Origin: Pomphorhynchus laevis
Taxonomy: Eukaryota; Acanthocephala; Palaeacanthocephala; Echinorhynchida; Pomphorhynchidae
DNA: 64,000 nucleotides
Assembly: GCA_012934845.2 (NCBI GenBank)
Contig: WNNJ02001739.1
Span: 124,001 to 188,000 of the forward strand
Reading direction: 5' to 3'
Shown: piece after piece, positions 34,904 through 46,138 of the stretch
Layout of the letters: each line of letters opens with the position of its first letter
Position numbering within the stretch: the first letter of the stretch is position 1
The notes under the pieces: model-generated
Databases searched by the model: none
The model's input: the letters and a program-made list of their open reading frames with translations, nothing else
Told to the model about the DNA's origin: nothing
Made by a program: the position numbers and the translations under genes

Positions 34904-35359
34904 TTAATGATGTAAAGCAATTTGCTTCATATGAAATAGACCTGGTGTATTATTTTCGTTCATATGTTGTAAGTGTCTCTCAATTGGATGCACAGGCATA
35001 ATTCGCTGTAACGGATGCCGGTCAATCAAAGGTTCATGAAATGATGGTCGTTGTTGAAGCTGCATTGAAATTTCTAGAAGAGCAATTATTTTGTGAATAA
35101 CTGCAACAGTCAAACTTACGTCCGGGTATGTTGTGATACTGTCCATTTCCTAACGGATGATGTTTTAAAAACATTGGTGGTCCATAATGTAAGGGTCTGC
35201 ATGCTCTATAACATTCTGCCGGTGAAGCAAATCTATTTCCATTTCCACCACATCCACTATATCTAAAGGGCTCACACTTATGCGTGTAATAATTGAAGAA
35301 GTAACTTAAATAATGTCCGTTACACGGGCCCACTTTTCTGGAAAGCAAACATCTTGGAG
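34904..35359 (-). CDS. Kunitz-domain protein (gene 1), 3' two exons
   Basis: Exon A (35359-35120) starts after ATGTTATTTAG and ends at a GTAAGT donor. It is 240 nt with phase 1 at both ends, as usual for Kunitz exons. It encodes a complete Kunitz domain with cysteines spaced 8-15-7-12-3, from CLLSRKVGPC to AECYRAC. The P1 position after the second cysteine is Asn, unlike the Lys/Arg of trypsin inhibitors, so target specificity is unclear. Exon B (35073-34904) follows a 46-nt intron and codes a His/Gln-rich tail ending HMKQIALHH. A signal-peptide exon was not found upstream. The inverted-repeat arm starts only 150 bp away and may have separated it. Expected to be secreted. Confidence 0.75.
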
Positions 35360-35512
35360 CTAAATAACATCGATTTAGTTAAAAATTGGAAAATATATTT
35401 TATACAATCATTATACTGACTATATAAAGTCATATAACGTATACAAATTATATAGATGATATACAAATTACATAAAAATATATAAAATTATTTATAAATC
35501 AATACACTTAAT

Positions 35513-36786
35513 ATTATAGTTTTATAATATTAAATTATATTATATATTTTGTTCTAAAAATTGTATTTGTATTTTTATAAAATAAAGAGATTATAATACC
35601 TTAACAAATAGTAAATTTTAAAGGTTTCAATTTATTGTTAATAATCTCACATTGGCAATTCATGAGATTTAAATCAACTGTCTCCGAATTAAAATAATAT
35701 TTATATTATATGACAATTTTAGCAAAGTGTTCACTTTGCGGTTTAGATATGCTCTTTGCAATCTATGGTGGTTTCCAAAACGGATAACTGAGTCTAATTA
35801 ATACATTGCATACAATATGCATTTAATTTTATACATTTAATACAATGTATAAATAAAAATAAATATAAATAATAATTATGTAAAATTTTATACAATTTAT
35901 ATTATAAATAATGATAAAAGAAATTATAAATATTAATACTACTATTTTTAAATAAGATTATATCACTGAGTTTATTTATTTTATACTATATGTAAATAAA
36001 AAATAAAGATAAATAATTATATATGATTAAATAGATATAAGATTATGTAAGATATAATTACATATAGATTATTATAATATTATCATAAAATATCATATAA
36101 AGGCATTACATTATAGTGTTATCATTATTAACTTTACATTATTATGTAAAGTGAAATGTAAAATTTGAATAATTATAAATAATAAATATAAGATTTTATA
36201 TAATTTATATTTATATAGAATTAAAATTTAAAATTAAAATTTAAAATAAAAGTCAGTTTTTATGAATTTATTAATAAAAACGATGTTTAGAATAAAAATA
36301 GAGGTCCTCGTGAGGATATAATAAAAATGAAAACGATGATTAAATATTTTCTAATAAAAAACGGTTTTCGAATAAAGAATGTCATTATGAGTAACATAAT
36401 TATTGTTTAAAAATTAAAATAAATAATTATAAATAATAAATAATTATATATGATTTTATAATTATAAAGTAAATTTAATTATTATATAAGAATTTATTAA
36501 AATGGAAAATATTGATTTCAAATATTGTTTCAATAAGTTTCTGTAATTTTAATGTTTAACTTTATATTTTATATATTGAATAATGAAACGGTCATTTTTG
36601 AAAACTTCTGCCATCGTTGATAACGTTTTGTTTGATTTACGACAGCGAAACTGAAAGGCTTGACTTTCTACTGTAACTAAATTGCAAATTTAATTCACAC
36701 TATATGTCGTTCATATTTTGTCACTGAAATCTAATGTTAGGTATTTATCAAATTTCGTGTCCCTCGATTTGCTATATCAACGTCGT
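35513..36786 (-). repeat. Right arm of the 1274-bp inverted repeat
   Basis: Reverse complement of 27900-29173. The arms enclose about 6.3 kb holding a LINE pair, a SINE and the visible exons of Kunitz gene 1. It ends at ATATCAACGTCGT (36786). Confidence 0.9.
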
Positions 36787-37194
36787 AGGAAATATTGATT
36801 TCAAAAAAAACGATGTTTAGAATAAAAAAGAGGTCATCATGAGGAACATAACTATATGTATATACATATATCTGCAGATAACATTAACAATATATCTGCA
36901 TCTCAGATGAGGTTTTGCATTCAATATATTTTCTACGGTTGATGTTTCAGCGGTTTAATAAAATACAGACTAAGTCGTCTTGTAATTGATTTTATTTAAT
37001 ATTGATGAATACTAAATTATATTACTAAATTAATATAATCAATACTAAATTAATATTAATTTATTAATATTATTAAGATTTTATTTAATATTAATCAATA
37101 CTATAATTCTGGCTATTAATATATTGCATCTGGCGGTACTTTTAATGTTTTAATTATCACTCAATCTATTTATTGGATTGTTACATAAGTTCTG

Positions 37195-37560
37195 TTATAG
37201 TTTGCCAAGATTTTATACAATTTATATTTATATCAAGTTTAAATTTAAAATTAAACTTAAAATATAAACCCAATTGACTAATAAATAACAAACGATGCAT
37301 CAGAATAAGGATTATAGGTCGTCAGGAGGAACTGCTATGTTATTAGGTTTCTGTCTATAATCCTCAACCTAACATAACAACGGGGCCAAATACATGTAAT
37401 GATGTGTTTTCTTTGATGAAATTTGACAATTTAGTGTACATTATTCTAATACAAATCATATTATTTATTTATATTTCGTACAAAGTATATTATTTATGCA
37501 ATTTAAATTTAAATAACGATAGATTTTGAAATAAAAATTTAAAATAAAAGTCACATTTTA
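37195..37560 (-). mobile_element. Penelope-like element, 3' tail fragment
   Basis: The minus strand shows the shared tail: an AACATAGCAGTTCCTCCTGA-type block followed by CGACCTATAATCC, the paired GTTATGTTAGG segment, and CGTTTGTTATTTATTAGTC. No RT is attached. It lies 25 bp or so downstream of the stop of Kunitz gene 2. Confidence 0.65.
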
Positions 37561-37585
37561 TAATAGAAAATGGATAAATACAAGT

Positions 37586-37933
37586 CTAAACGTAGGTATT
37601 ACGTAACAACTTCTCAAATTGTTCTGCTTCGATTTCCTTATCCACTGAGCACATTTTCATGCAGCTTCGTATATTCTTAAATCTGTTTCGATTGCCACCA
37701 CATCCTGTATACTTGAAAGGCTTACATCTTTCAGATTTTTGATCATAATAGAATCTAAGATGATTTCCCGCGCAAATTCCTTCTTTCTTTGGTAGCATAC
37801 ATACAATATCTGCGAATGTCAACCAACTAGGAAACATATTAATATTTTTTTAATTGTTACCTTGTTCAAATAAGGCCGAGCAAATTGAAATAAAGCAGAT
37901 TAACCACGCAGTGAAGACCCATTTTACAATCAT
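37586..37933 (-). CDS. Secreted Kunitz-domain protein (gene 2), two exons
   Basis: Exon 1 (37933-37861) encodes MIVKWVFTAWLICFISICSA plus LFEQ, a clear signal peptide. A 51-nt intron (37860-37810) with GTAACA and ATTCGCAG separates exon 2 (37809-37586). The join is phase 1 and in frame. The 98-residue product has one Kunitz domain with cysteine spacing 8-15-7-12-3, from VCMLPKKEGIC to SCMKMC. P1 is Ala, which suggests an elastase-type or non-inhibitory role rather than trypsin inhibition (inference). A short acidic tail ends LLRNTYV. It lies about 2.2 kb upstream of Kunitz gene 1 in the same orientation, so the two are probably tandem duplicates. Confidence 0.85.
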
Positions 37934-38168
37934 TTTCAGATTAAAATAAAACCTTTTGTTACTTAATAGAAGAAACGTTTGATTTAAAAATGATTTTTGC
38001 TGAATTTTTGTCATAAAATGTTTTAAGTGGAAAACTTAATGCTAATATTTAAAGGTATTCAAAAAGAAACTTAATTATAGTTGTAATTATATATAATAAA
38101 TAGTTACTAGGTCACACGAGGTGACTTTCGCATTCAAAACCAGCTACAGAATCCTTCCTTCATGATAT

Positions 38169-38169
<1 letters not shown>

Positions 38170-38255
<86 letters not shown>
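38170..38255. repeat. (AT)n microsatellite
   Basis: About 43 AT dinucleotides, preceded by the repeat CCTTCCTTCATGATATC, which recurs at 39203. Confidence 0.95.
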
Positions 38256-38259
<4 letters not shown>

Positions 38260-38284
38260 AAATTAAATAAGCAAAACCGAAAAA

Positions 38285-38500
38285 TTCGACCAAAAAGTTT
38301 TTTTTAAGTTTCGCCCTTCTAGGGCGAAACGTAAAGAAAACAAACTTGTGAACCACAGCTTGTGATCCTTGTTTCTGTCGGATTCATAAATATTTCAAAA
38401 TCGACAAGTATACAATATTCTACTAGTATAATATTGTATTGTGCTACTGACGAAGGGGTAACCCGAAAACGATTTTAAACAAAATTGCAAAAGAAGCTTG
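38285..38500. repeat. Palindromic repeat remnants with GCGAAACG blocks
   Basis: An inverted pair GTTTCGCCCT/AGGGCGAAAC lies at 38313-38335. CTGACGAAGGGGTAACCCGA (38445-38464), an imperfect hairpin resembling a hammerhead CUGANGA-stem II-GAAA run, lies near 38450. No stem I or cleavage triplet was recognised. Confidence 0.4.
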
Positions 38501-38622
38501 GTTTAATTTTATATACTTACCTATTTTGATATATATTACAAGTTTAATATTAGAAGGTTTTTATTAGACGGTCTATTACACCTATCTGCTTCTCTCTATA
38601 TAGAGAATTTCATGTTTAATCA

Positions 38623-38670
38623 CTGCAAGACGCATACCGTTTCGGCTTTGAGAAGCCTCATCAGTTGCAA
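38623..38670 (-). ncRNA. Type I hammerhead ribozyme, second copy
   Basis: The minus strand reads TTGCAA, CTGATGA, GGCTT-CTCA-AAGCC, GAAA, ACG-GTATG-CGT, C, TTGCAG. All helices pair. Stem III is one pair shorter than in the 18513 copy. Predicted cleavage is after the C at 38629. The flanks (38570-38720) carry the same GAAATTCTCTATATAGAG and AATAGACCGTC-like blocks as the 354-bp repeat, but as a single rearranged copy. Confidence 0.85.
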
Positions 38671-38696
38671 CAATACAATCCCAGGCGGAGCTGCTG

Positions 38697-39045
38697 TTTT
38701 CTTTGTAATTATATATACATATATATAATTAAGGTAAACCAGTCCAAACGAAGAAATTAATACGACTATTCGCTTTTTATTAGCTTTATCAAATTGTAAG
38801 TAAATTATTAAGCAGCCAAGAAAGTTCAAACACAGAAAGTTCAATAGTTCTGGGATCCATCATGTGAATACGTTTAATATACTTGGCTGCTTGGCTGCTT
38901 GGCTGCTTGAACTGTTTGAACTTTCTGTGTTTGAACTTTCTTGGCTGCTTAATAAACTACTTACAATTTGATAAAGCTAATAAAAAGCGAAACGTCGTAT
39001 TAATTTCTTCGTTAAGACTGTTTTACTTTAATTATATATATTAAA
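38697..39045. repeat. Inverted repeat with arms of about 120 bp
   Basis: The left arm (38697-38845) and right arm (38920-39045) share, as complements, the segments TTAGCTTTATCAAATTGTAA, AAGCAGCCAAGAAAGTTC and AAACACAGAAAGTTCAA. Three CTTGGCTGC units sit in the centre. The right arm includes AAAGCGAAACGTCG. Confidence 0.7.
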
Positions 39046-39275
39046 CGTATTCACATGATGGATCCCAGTCATCAGTTACATTCAGAACCTACATTATATA
39101 TAGGGAGTATACATAGGGAGTATATACCTCTACTCCCTATATATATTGAATAGTTGCTAGGTCACACAAGGTGACTTTCACATTGAAAACCAGCTACAAA
39201 ATCCTTCCTTCATGATATCCAATTCCATAGTTGCTAGGTCACTAGTTGCTAGGTCAATTCCTAGTTGCTAGGTCA

Positions 39276-39802
39276 CTGATAATCGCACAGATTATTATAA
39301 AATTAAATTATCGTTAAATTGATGACTAAGATCCATTATTTGAATACAAATTTACAATATATGTGATTAGTAAACTAGTAAAGTTTACTAGTTTACTAAT
39401 CCCATATATTATATATAATAGCAGAATGTGTAAAACTGTGCTCCGGAAGCTAAAAAGCTTCAGTTTTATAATCGTAGATGTTGCAAAAACCGGAGTTCGA
39501 TCACATGCAGAACAGACTTCCTTATCACTCCTAGACGAGTTGATGGTAGCTGGCAGCACTCATCAGTTGGGTGAACAACCATTAGTCGTTTCGGCTGCCT
39601 TGTGATAAATTTAAAAAGCATATTCGAGGATTTGTTAACGTGGTAGCACGTGTCTAGCCTTTTAAACAAACCATGTGCTTTCCGGATCATCCTAACTTTA
39701 TTCGGCAGGAATTTTAATTGCTGTCGTTGCTTGCTATCTCATTGGATCCTTTGAAGGATACATTATTATAATTTTATAACAGATAGTGTTAACTGTGCTC
39801 CG
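39276..39802 (+). repeat. Left arm of a 527-bp inverted repeat
   Basis: Matches the reverse complement of 41120-41645 with very few differences. It contains AGTAAACTAGTAAAGTTTAC palindromes and a hairpin in which GGCAGC and GCTGCC enclose CGAAACG and CTGATGAG (complement strand). The apparent 70-80 residue frames across it are mirror copies in both arms, not genes. A short piece is repeated again at 39822-39885. Confidence 0.85.
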
Positions 39803-40309
39803 GAAATTAACTGTGCTTTCTGAGCACAGTTAACACTATCTGTTATAAAATTATAATAATTTATCCTTCAAAGGATCCTATGCATAGTTTCCATGTGCTT
39901 TCCGGAGCACAGTTAACACTATCATGTCACTTCTAGACGACTAATGAGTACACGGCGACACTCATCAGTAGAATGGATGTGCCGTGTAAATAAAAGTTCT
40001 GGATTTCTTACGAAATACGGCATTTATACTAAATGGTGTTGCTTGATAGACTGGACTTCGATTCACGACTTTCAATCACCATGTCACTTCTAGACGACCA
40101 CTTCAGCATCGAAATGATGAGTACCCGGCAATACTCATCAGTAGAATGAGGTACACACTGGTCGTTTCGGTTGCCTGTGTGACATTGTGAATAAAGGCGT
40201 TTCCGACACTTGGCTTAATTGTCTGAGGCTCAGTGGTACTCATTGGTAATTGTCGGAATAAACAAATAAAGAAATATTTACTATTGTGAATATTGCATAC
40301 ACGAGCCGT

Positions 40310-40525
40310 TATTCTTAACTGGTCGGTTTGATATTATCCTCGTGTGGTTGTTTGAATCCTATCAGCATCACTGTACACTACAATCAGCGTAGGTGGACCT
40401 CATCAGCAGTAAGATCATTATTCTTAACTGGTCGGTTTGATATTATCCTCGTGTGGTTGTTTGAATCCTATCAGCATCACTGTACACTACAATCAGCGTG
40501 GGTGGACCTCATCAGCAGTAAGACC
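40310..40525. repeat. Tandem duplication of about 109 bp, with an inverted copy at 40796-40895
   Basis: The segment TTAACTGGTCGGTTTGATAT through GACCTCATCAGCAGTAAGA occurs twice in a row. The reverse complement occurs once at 40796-40895, there beginning TGGTCTTACTGCTGATGAGG. Confidence 0.85.
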
Positions 40526-40526
40526 A

Positions 40527-40790
40527 ATAAAACAGAAAACAGGCAAGACTTGCCTGTTTTCTGTTTTACGATCAAAATATATGAACGCATTGCTAGATAA
40601 TCCAGGCCAGCAACTTACGAGCGTTGCCTTTAACTCTCTATATATATTAATGACACAACGGTCGAAATTAATAGTATATTATTAATACTTTATAGCTTGT
40701 ATTATAATCATTCGCTATAAATTTCTAATTATAAATATAGAACGAATATATACTTTACTTGAGAATTACGAGTTCAATAAATTAAATAAA
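40527..40790 (+). repeat. 263-bp direct repeat, copy 1 (copy 2 at 41827-42090)
   Basis: Both copies begin with a perfect palindrome, AAAACAGAAAACAGGCAAG, then A, then its complement. They run nearly identical to TCAATAAATTAAATAAA. Half of the palindrome also occurs at 40911-40930. Non-coding. Confidence 0.85.
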
Positions 40791-41119
40791 CTGGTCTTAC
40801 TGCTGATGAGGTCCACCCACGCTGATTGTAGTGTACAGTGATGCTGATAGGATTCAAACAACCATACGAGGATAATATCAAATCGACCAGTTAAAAAAGA
40901 AATATTTGTCTTGCCTGTTTTCTGTTTTATCATAACTATATATATAAGAATCCTTAGTCATGGAATCTCGAGGCCGAAACGACTGATGGTAGTTTACCCT
41001 ATTGAGTGCTGCCGGCTACCATCAGCTAGTCTAAGAGTGATAAGGAAGTCTGCTCCGCATGTAATCGAACTCCGGTTTTTGGCAACATTTACAATATGAA
41101 ACTGAAACTTATTCGCTCC

Positions 41120-41645
41120 TGGAGCACAGTTAACACTATCTGTTATAAAATTATAATAATGTATCCTTCAAAGGATCCTATGAGATAGCAAGCAACGACA
41201 GCAATTAAAATTCCTGCCGAATAAAGTTAGGATGATCCGGAAAGCACATGGTTTGTTTAAAAGGCTAGACACGTGCTACCACGTTAACAAATCCTCGAAT
41301 ATGCTTTTTAAATTTATCACAAGGCAGCCGAAACGACTAATGGTTGTTCACCCAACTGATGAGTGCTGCCAGCTACCATCAACTCGTCTAGGAGTGATAA
41401 GGAAGTCTGTTCTGCATGTGATCGAACTCCGGTTTTTGCAACATCTACGATTATTAAACTGAAGCTTTTTAGCTTCCGGAGCACAGTTTTACACTTCTGC
41501 TATTATATATAATATATGGGATTAGTAAACTAGTAAACTTTACTAGTTTACTAATCACATATATTGTAAATTTGTATTCAAATAATGGATCTTAGTCATC
41601 AATTTAACGATAATTTAATTTTATAATAATCTGTGCGATTATCAG
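41120..41645 (-). repeat. Right arm of the 527-bp inverted repeat
   Basis: Reverse complement of 39276-39802. The central 1.3 kb between the arms holds the 109-bp tandem, the first 263-bp repeat and two further relatives of the CTGATGAG hairpin (39950-40190). Confidence 0.85.
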
Positions 41646-41826
41646 TTAATTAATCCGGATTTTTTAGATTAAAAAAGCGTCTTGAAATAGACCTCCGGAT
41701 GCTGTTTATGAAGAATTTGTGTTTAATTATGCCTCCTCATGAGATAAACATAGTGATTTATTGATAAGGACACTATTGGATGTCCCAGAGCAGGTGTAAC
41801 AACAAATTATATATTATATATTGATC

Positions 41827-42090
41827 ATAAAACAGAAAACAGGCAAGACTTGCCTGTTTTCTGTTTTACGATCAAAATATATGAACGCATTGCTAGATAA
41901 TCCAGGCCAGCAACTTACGAGCGTTGCATTTAACTCTCTCTATATATATTAATGACACAACGGTCGAAATTAATAGTATATTATTAATACTTTATAGCTT
42001 GTATTATAATCATTCGCTATAAATTTCTAATTATAAATATAGAACGAATATATACTTTACTTGAGAATTGCGAGTTCAATAAATTAAATA
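41827..42090 (+). repeat. 263-bp direct repeat, copy 2
   Basis: Near-identical to 40527-40790, with the same palindromic start. It lies just outside the right arm of the 527-bp inverted repeat. Confidence 0.85.
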
Positions 42091-42961
42091 AATTGCAAAA
42101 TCGTTAGAATTTTATTTAATGTTTAACAAATAATTTAATTGTAGTTTTTTAGCAAACGACAGTAAATAGTTATAGATATTCAAAACTTACCTTAAAAGTT
42201 TTTCTGAATGCGTTTGAGGATGAAAAATATTTAGTTCCGCCAAGACATTTAAACTATTTTATTACAAGGAAGTCGTAAATAATATAAGTGGTCTATGATG
42301 TTCGGCAAGCTGTAACAACTATCGGTTTGTCATGTGATAAATTTTATGTAAAGACATTTTTTAAATAGTCAAAATGAAGTAAACATTGAATTTGTCTAAA
42401 ATACGAGGAACATATTGCAATTTAGGCATTAAATGAAGAGTTTAAAGTTTGTAATTTATAACTTTTGTCAAATAGGTTGCATATAAAAGTATAGAACTAA
42501 ATATATTATGACGTATTCGTAATCAAAAATTAAAAGTGAATCGAATGCTCGCTGAATCAAATTTAATTAAAAAATAGTCTTTAGTGAAATATAATATTAG
42601 TTCTCCATTTTAATTCTGAATTAAAATAATTTACTTGATGATTATGGCAGAAGTCAGTAAACGTTTCTAAACTCGTTGGTCAATAAATTTAAATAAATTA
42701 AAAAAATTAGTTTTTCTTAAAATTCTTAATTCAAATAATTAATAGCATTTTTAAATGATAATTCATTGAAAATACGGAGTTAAATTAAAATCATACCATA
42801 CGAAATAGAGCATTCGAACACCTGTAATTATCTGGTAATTATTTGATTACGAAAATTCAAAAGATTTATGATCAACTAATAAACGATAATATTCATTAAT
42901 TACTTTTTTAAAGTTACTCAATAGTTGATAATGATCCATTATTGATAAAGAATTATCGGAT

Positions 42962-43144
42962 CTGGATCAAAGGAAAGGCGTAATTATTTTTGATATTTCG
43001 CTAACTTCTGTTGGCATCTTCAGAAAATTATTCAAGTAATTTTCTGAAGATATAATTTTCTAATTTTTGTAATTTTCTGAAGTTATTATCTTAATTTACA
43101 GAAGTTATCGAAATATTAAAAAAATTCTCTTTTCTTTGATCCAG
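42962..43144. mobile_element. Hairpin MITE, diverged second copy
   Basis: The inverted ends CTGGATCAAAGGAAA and TTCTTTGATCCAG flank an internal palindrome with GATATTTCGCTAACTTCTG. On the minus strand the left arm has CTGAAGATGCCAACAGAAG, TTAGCGAAATATC and AT-pairing flanks, the same hammerhead-like layout as at 24445. The right half has expanded with an extra TTTTCTGAAG block. The 42090-42960 stretch before it is AT-rich without a gene. Confidence 0.65.
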
Positions 43145-44499
43145 TTCTAATAATTCTGTACTTAAACTATTTGAACATTACATATCGTTTATTTAACAAT
43201 AAATAAAAAATACATTTGTTTTAATAAAAAAATAAATAAACAACAAAAAATATTTTTTATTAATTAAACAAATAAAACAAATTGTAGTTATACCACGCAT
43301 TGTTTTGATTTAAATAAATAAAATAATGGTGATCGAGAATATTTAAATTACTGAATCAACATTTAATTGCGATTAAATAAATTTGATCAAGTAATTAAAG
43401 CACATACTCGTGTCTTACAATTTTGTGTATATAAATTTTGATATATAAATATCTCTTTCGATTATACATATTATTATAATATTTTTAATATATAATATTA
43501 TAATATTATTATAGTATTTTTATTTATATAATATTATAATATAATATAGAATATTATAATATAATATGTAATATTATTTATAATATGTATTAATATTATC
43601 ATATTATACATAAATATATATTATTGATATAAAAATATCACTTTTAATTATAATCATTTAGTACATATCGCTATTTCAAACAAACATTCAATATTTTATA
43701 TTTATTGAGATAGTACAGTGTCAAATTTGGTGTATTCGATATCCTTTAAATGAAAACTGGAAATAATCTGCTATATTTAAAAAATAAAAAATAACATGAA
43801 AAAAATTAGTAACGTTTGTTGCGTAAGAAGAATCGTATATTTCCTTTTTATATCCAAAAATTTCAATAATTTTTATTTCCGTACATCGACCTTGATATCA
43901 AAAAGTACAGCTGTCTAGCAATCAATTGTTTCAAACGTGGAAGAATTCATTTCATCATCAGGAACACTATCTACATTAATTCGATCAAATAAAACTTTAA
44001 CTCTTCTTCAAACTCTTTCATTGTTTTTCATTGACACCGTCTTAAATTTTTATTCTTCTTTAATAGAGCATACATCATAGTTTAATATAGAAAATGGAAA
44101 TAAATATTAATTTTCTATACAATGAAAAATTTACTGGGAGTACCTAGTTTTGTAATTTTTTATTTATTCAGAATTAGAACTTTTTAAATTGTATTATAAA
44201 TGATAAATTTCAATGACCACTTTCACAATTATCAGGCGTATGAACAAAATTTGAATCAAAATTTGGATCAGGAACATTTTCTCTTTACATCCATCTTATC
44301 CAATAAAACTTCAACTCCCCTCTTTCTAACAATTTTCATTGTTTTTGATATAATTTTATCTATTTCAATAAAATTTAATATTTTGAGTATTAATGTTTGT
44401 AAAAGGATCGACAAAATTAAAATTATGATTCACTGAATTTTGATTTAAATTTGGTTCAATAGGTCTACTAATCATTTTACAATTTAATCAAAATTGTAA
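43145..44499. other. AT-rich DNA, possible exon relics
   Basis: Mostly AT-rich, with a TA-only run at 43450-43640. Two diverged segments at 43925-44030 and 44225-44330 share GATCAAATAAAACTTTAACT-like and TTTCATTGTTTTT-like blocks. On the minus strand they could encode VLFDRINVDSVPDDEM and VLLDKMDVKRK. I cannot show a gene. Confidence 0.35.
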
Positions 44500-44725
44500 A
44501 TAGGAGCAAATTCTTGATAAAGTAGGACGCTACGAATTAGCATTGGTTGGACTCATCAGCTGCGCTGACCCAGACCTACATTTCACGTTTCGACCCTTAT
44601 TATCTGCTTACTAGGTACACTGGCTGCTCCAGTTGTGTATATATACATTTCTGTATATTATTTTTGGTATAAGATCGTATTCTAACGATCTATTAGAAAC
44701 CTACCTTATGTGTCTTATATTTATA
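44500..44725 (-). mobile_element. SINE copy lacking the tRNA head
   Basis: Minus-strand relative of 19081-19370. It shares GGTAGGTTTCTAATAGATCG, AACTGGAGCAGCCAGTGTAC, AAGCAGATAATAAGGGTCG and AAACGTGAAATGTAGGTCTG. The box A to box B part is missing. It keeps CAGCTGATGAGTCC, the better preserved version of the CAGATGAAG block in the other copy. Confidence 0.65.
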
Positions 44726-45179
44726 ATATACATAAGATGTATGGAGTTTGAAGTAAATGATACCGTAGCTGGTTTTTGTCGAGAAATCATCTTGTATGGT
44801 CTAGCTAAATTGATAAAATAAATAAAAGAATCAATCAAAGGATCACCAGCACCGATTCTATGATCTCCTGATCATAAAATTATCACATTTTTTCTTAATA
44901 TAAAATAATGCTTTGAATGAATCTCGGAAAATGTGATTTCAGAAATTCATTACATTGAAGGTTTTATATACTGAAGAATATCTAGCTGTCGCATTGGACG
45001 ATTCACAATGGCGCATTATCTTTTTAACTTTACTTATTGACAAAAACAAAATTATATTTTTCAACATTTTTGATTAAAAAGGGCAAATATTCGAAAAATG
45101 TGTGGGTTTTTGCAACAAAAAATTGTCGCATTTGATATTCTCTGAAATGGTAATTGTCTCTTCATCGAAAAGTGCTGGT

Positions 45180-45350
45180 CACCTCTGGCCTAAATCGTAA
45201 GACGTAAAGCCTCCGATCGAAAGAACTTAGGTTCGAATCTAAAAGTGCAAGTAATGTTCAAAAGGAAACTACAGCGGTATATATACTGGATGGCGAAACG
45301 TTTGATAAAAATAATTCAGTTATTTATGGTGTGCATGATCATAAATATGG
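45180..45350 (+). mobile_element. tRNA-derived SINE
   Basis: Box A TGGCCTAAATCG (45186) and box B GGTTCGAATC (45230-45239) are both close to the pol III consensus. The flanks cannot form an acceptor stem, so it is not a tRNA gene. The tail reads ACTGGATGGCGAAACGTTTG (45284-45303), another GCGAAACG block. The following 45350-46138 is AT-rich without a recognisable gene. Confidence 0.6.
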
Positions 45351-46138
45351 TATATATTTTAAATTCGATATAGATGAGTGGGTCCGTCCAGTTTTTGAGC
45401 GCTTAATTAGTAAGAAAATGCCGAAACTCTCAGGTCTAAAATAGCTTAATTTATTTAATCGTATCCGTTTTATGGATCCTGTAATGATATTCTACTCGCT
45501 TACTTTCATTTATATGGTCGAATCTGATCACGGATCAACCAGACCACCATGTCAGCGAAATAAATTTAAGTAGATAGTCAAAAAATGCTTCTTCACTCAA
45601 ACGTAGACAAATAAGTATCTTGAATTCTTTCTACATTTTCTTTTTACAATTGCTTTTCATAAAGAAAATACATTTTTAACATTATATATAGTACAAAATA
45701 CGTAAATTCGATCAACAGATATTATTTATTAAATTCATAATTTATTAAATTTATAATAAATTAAATTTAAAAATTAATTTATAATTAATTAAATTTATAA
45801 TTTATTAAATTCATAATTTATTAAATTATATGATATATAAATTATAATTATTACAATTTACAAATTATATCATATTTATATATAAACACCCTTATATATA
45901 TTTATTTGAAATATTGTTTGACAACATTATAGGATTCTCTGATGGGATATCAGTCATTATAGTTTTAATTCGTTTTATCAATTCGAATATAAATTTATTA
46001 ATTTATCTAATTTTTTATATTATTGGTAAATAAAATAATATTTAAATAACAAATTAAAGAGTTAAATTAAATCCTTATAAATCTAAGTATGCCTTCATCA
46101 TTAAATTATTAAATCTATCGTGTTTGATTCTGATATAG

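Noticed and set aside
38445-38470. Hammerhead with a CTGACGA core
   Set aside because: The CUGANGA-stem II-GAAA run is there, but no stem I partner or cleavage triplet could be found.
39326-39690. Overlapping 74-80 residue frames
   Set aside because: They lie in an inverted-repeat arm and recur as mirror frames at 41232-41462; no codon pattern or family.
45186-45245. Functional tRNA gene
   Set aside because: Box A and box B are good but the acceptor stem cannot form; a SINE head explains it. The same holds for 19171-19235 and 31831-31885.
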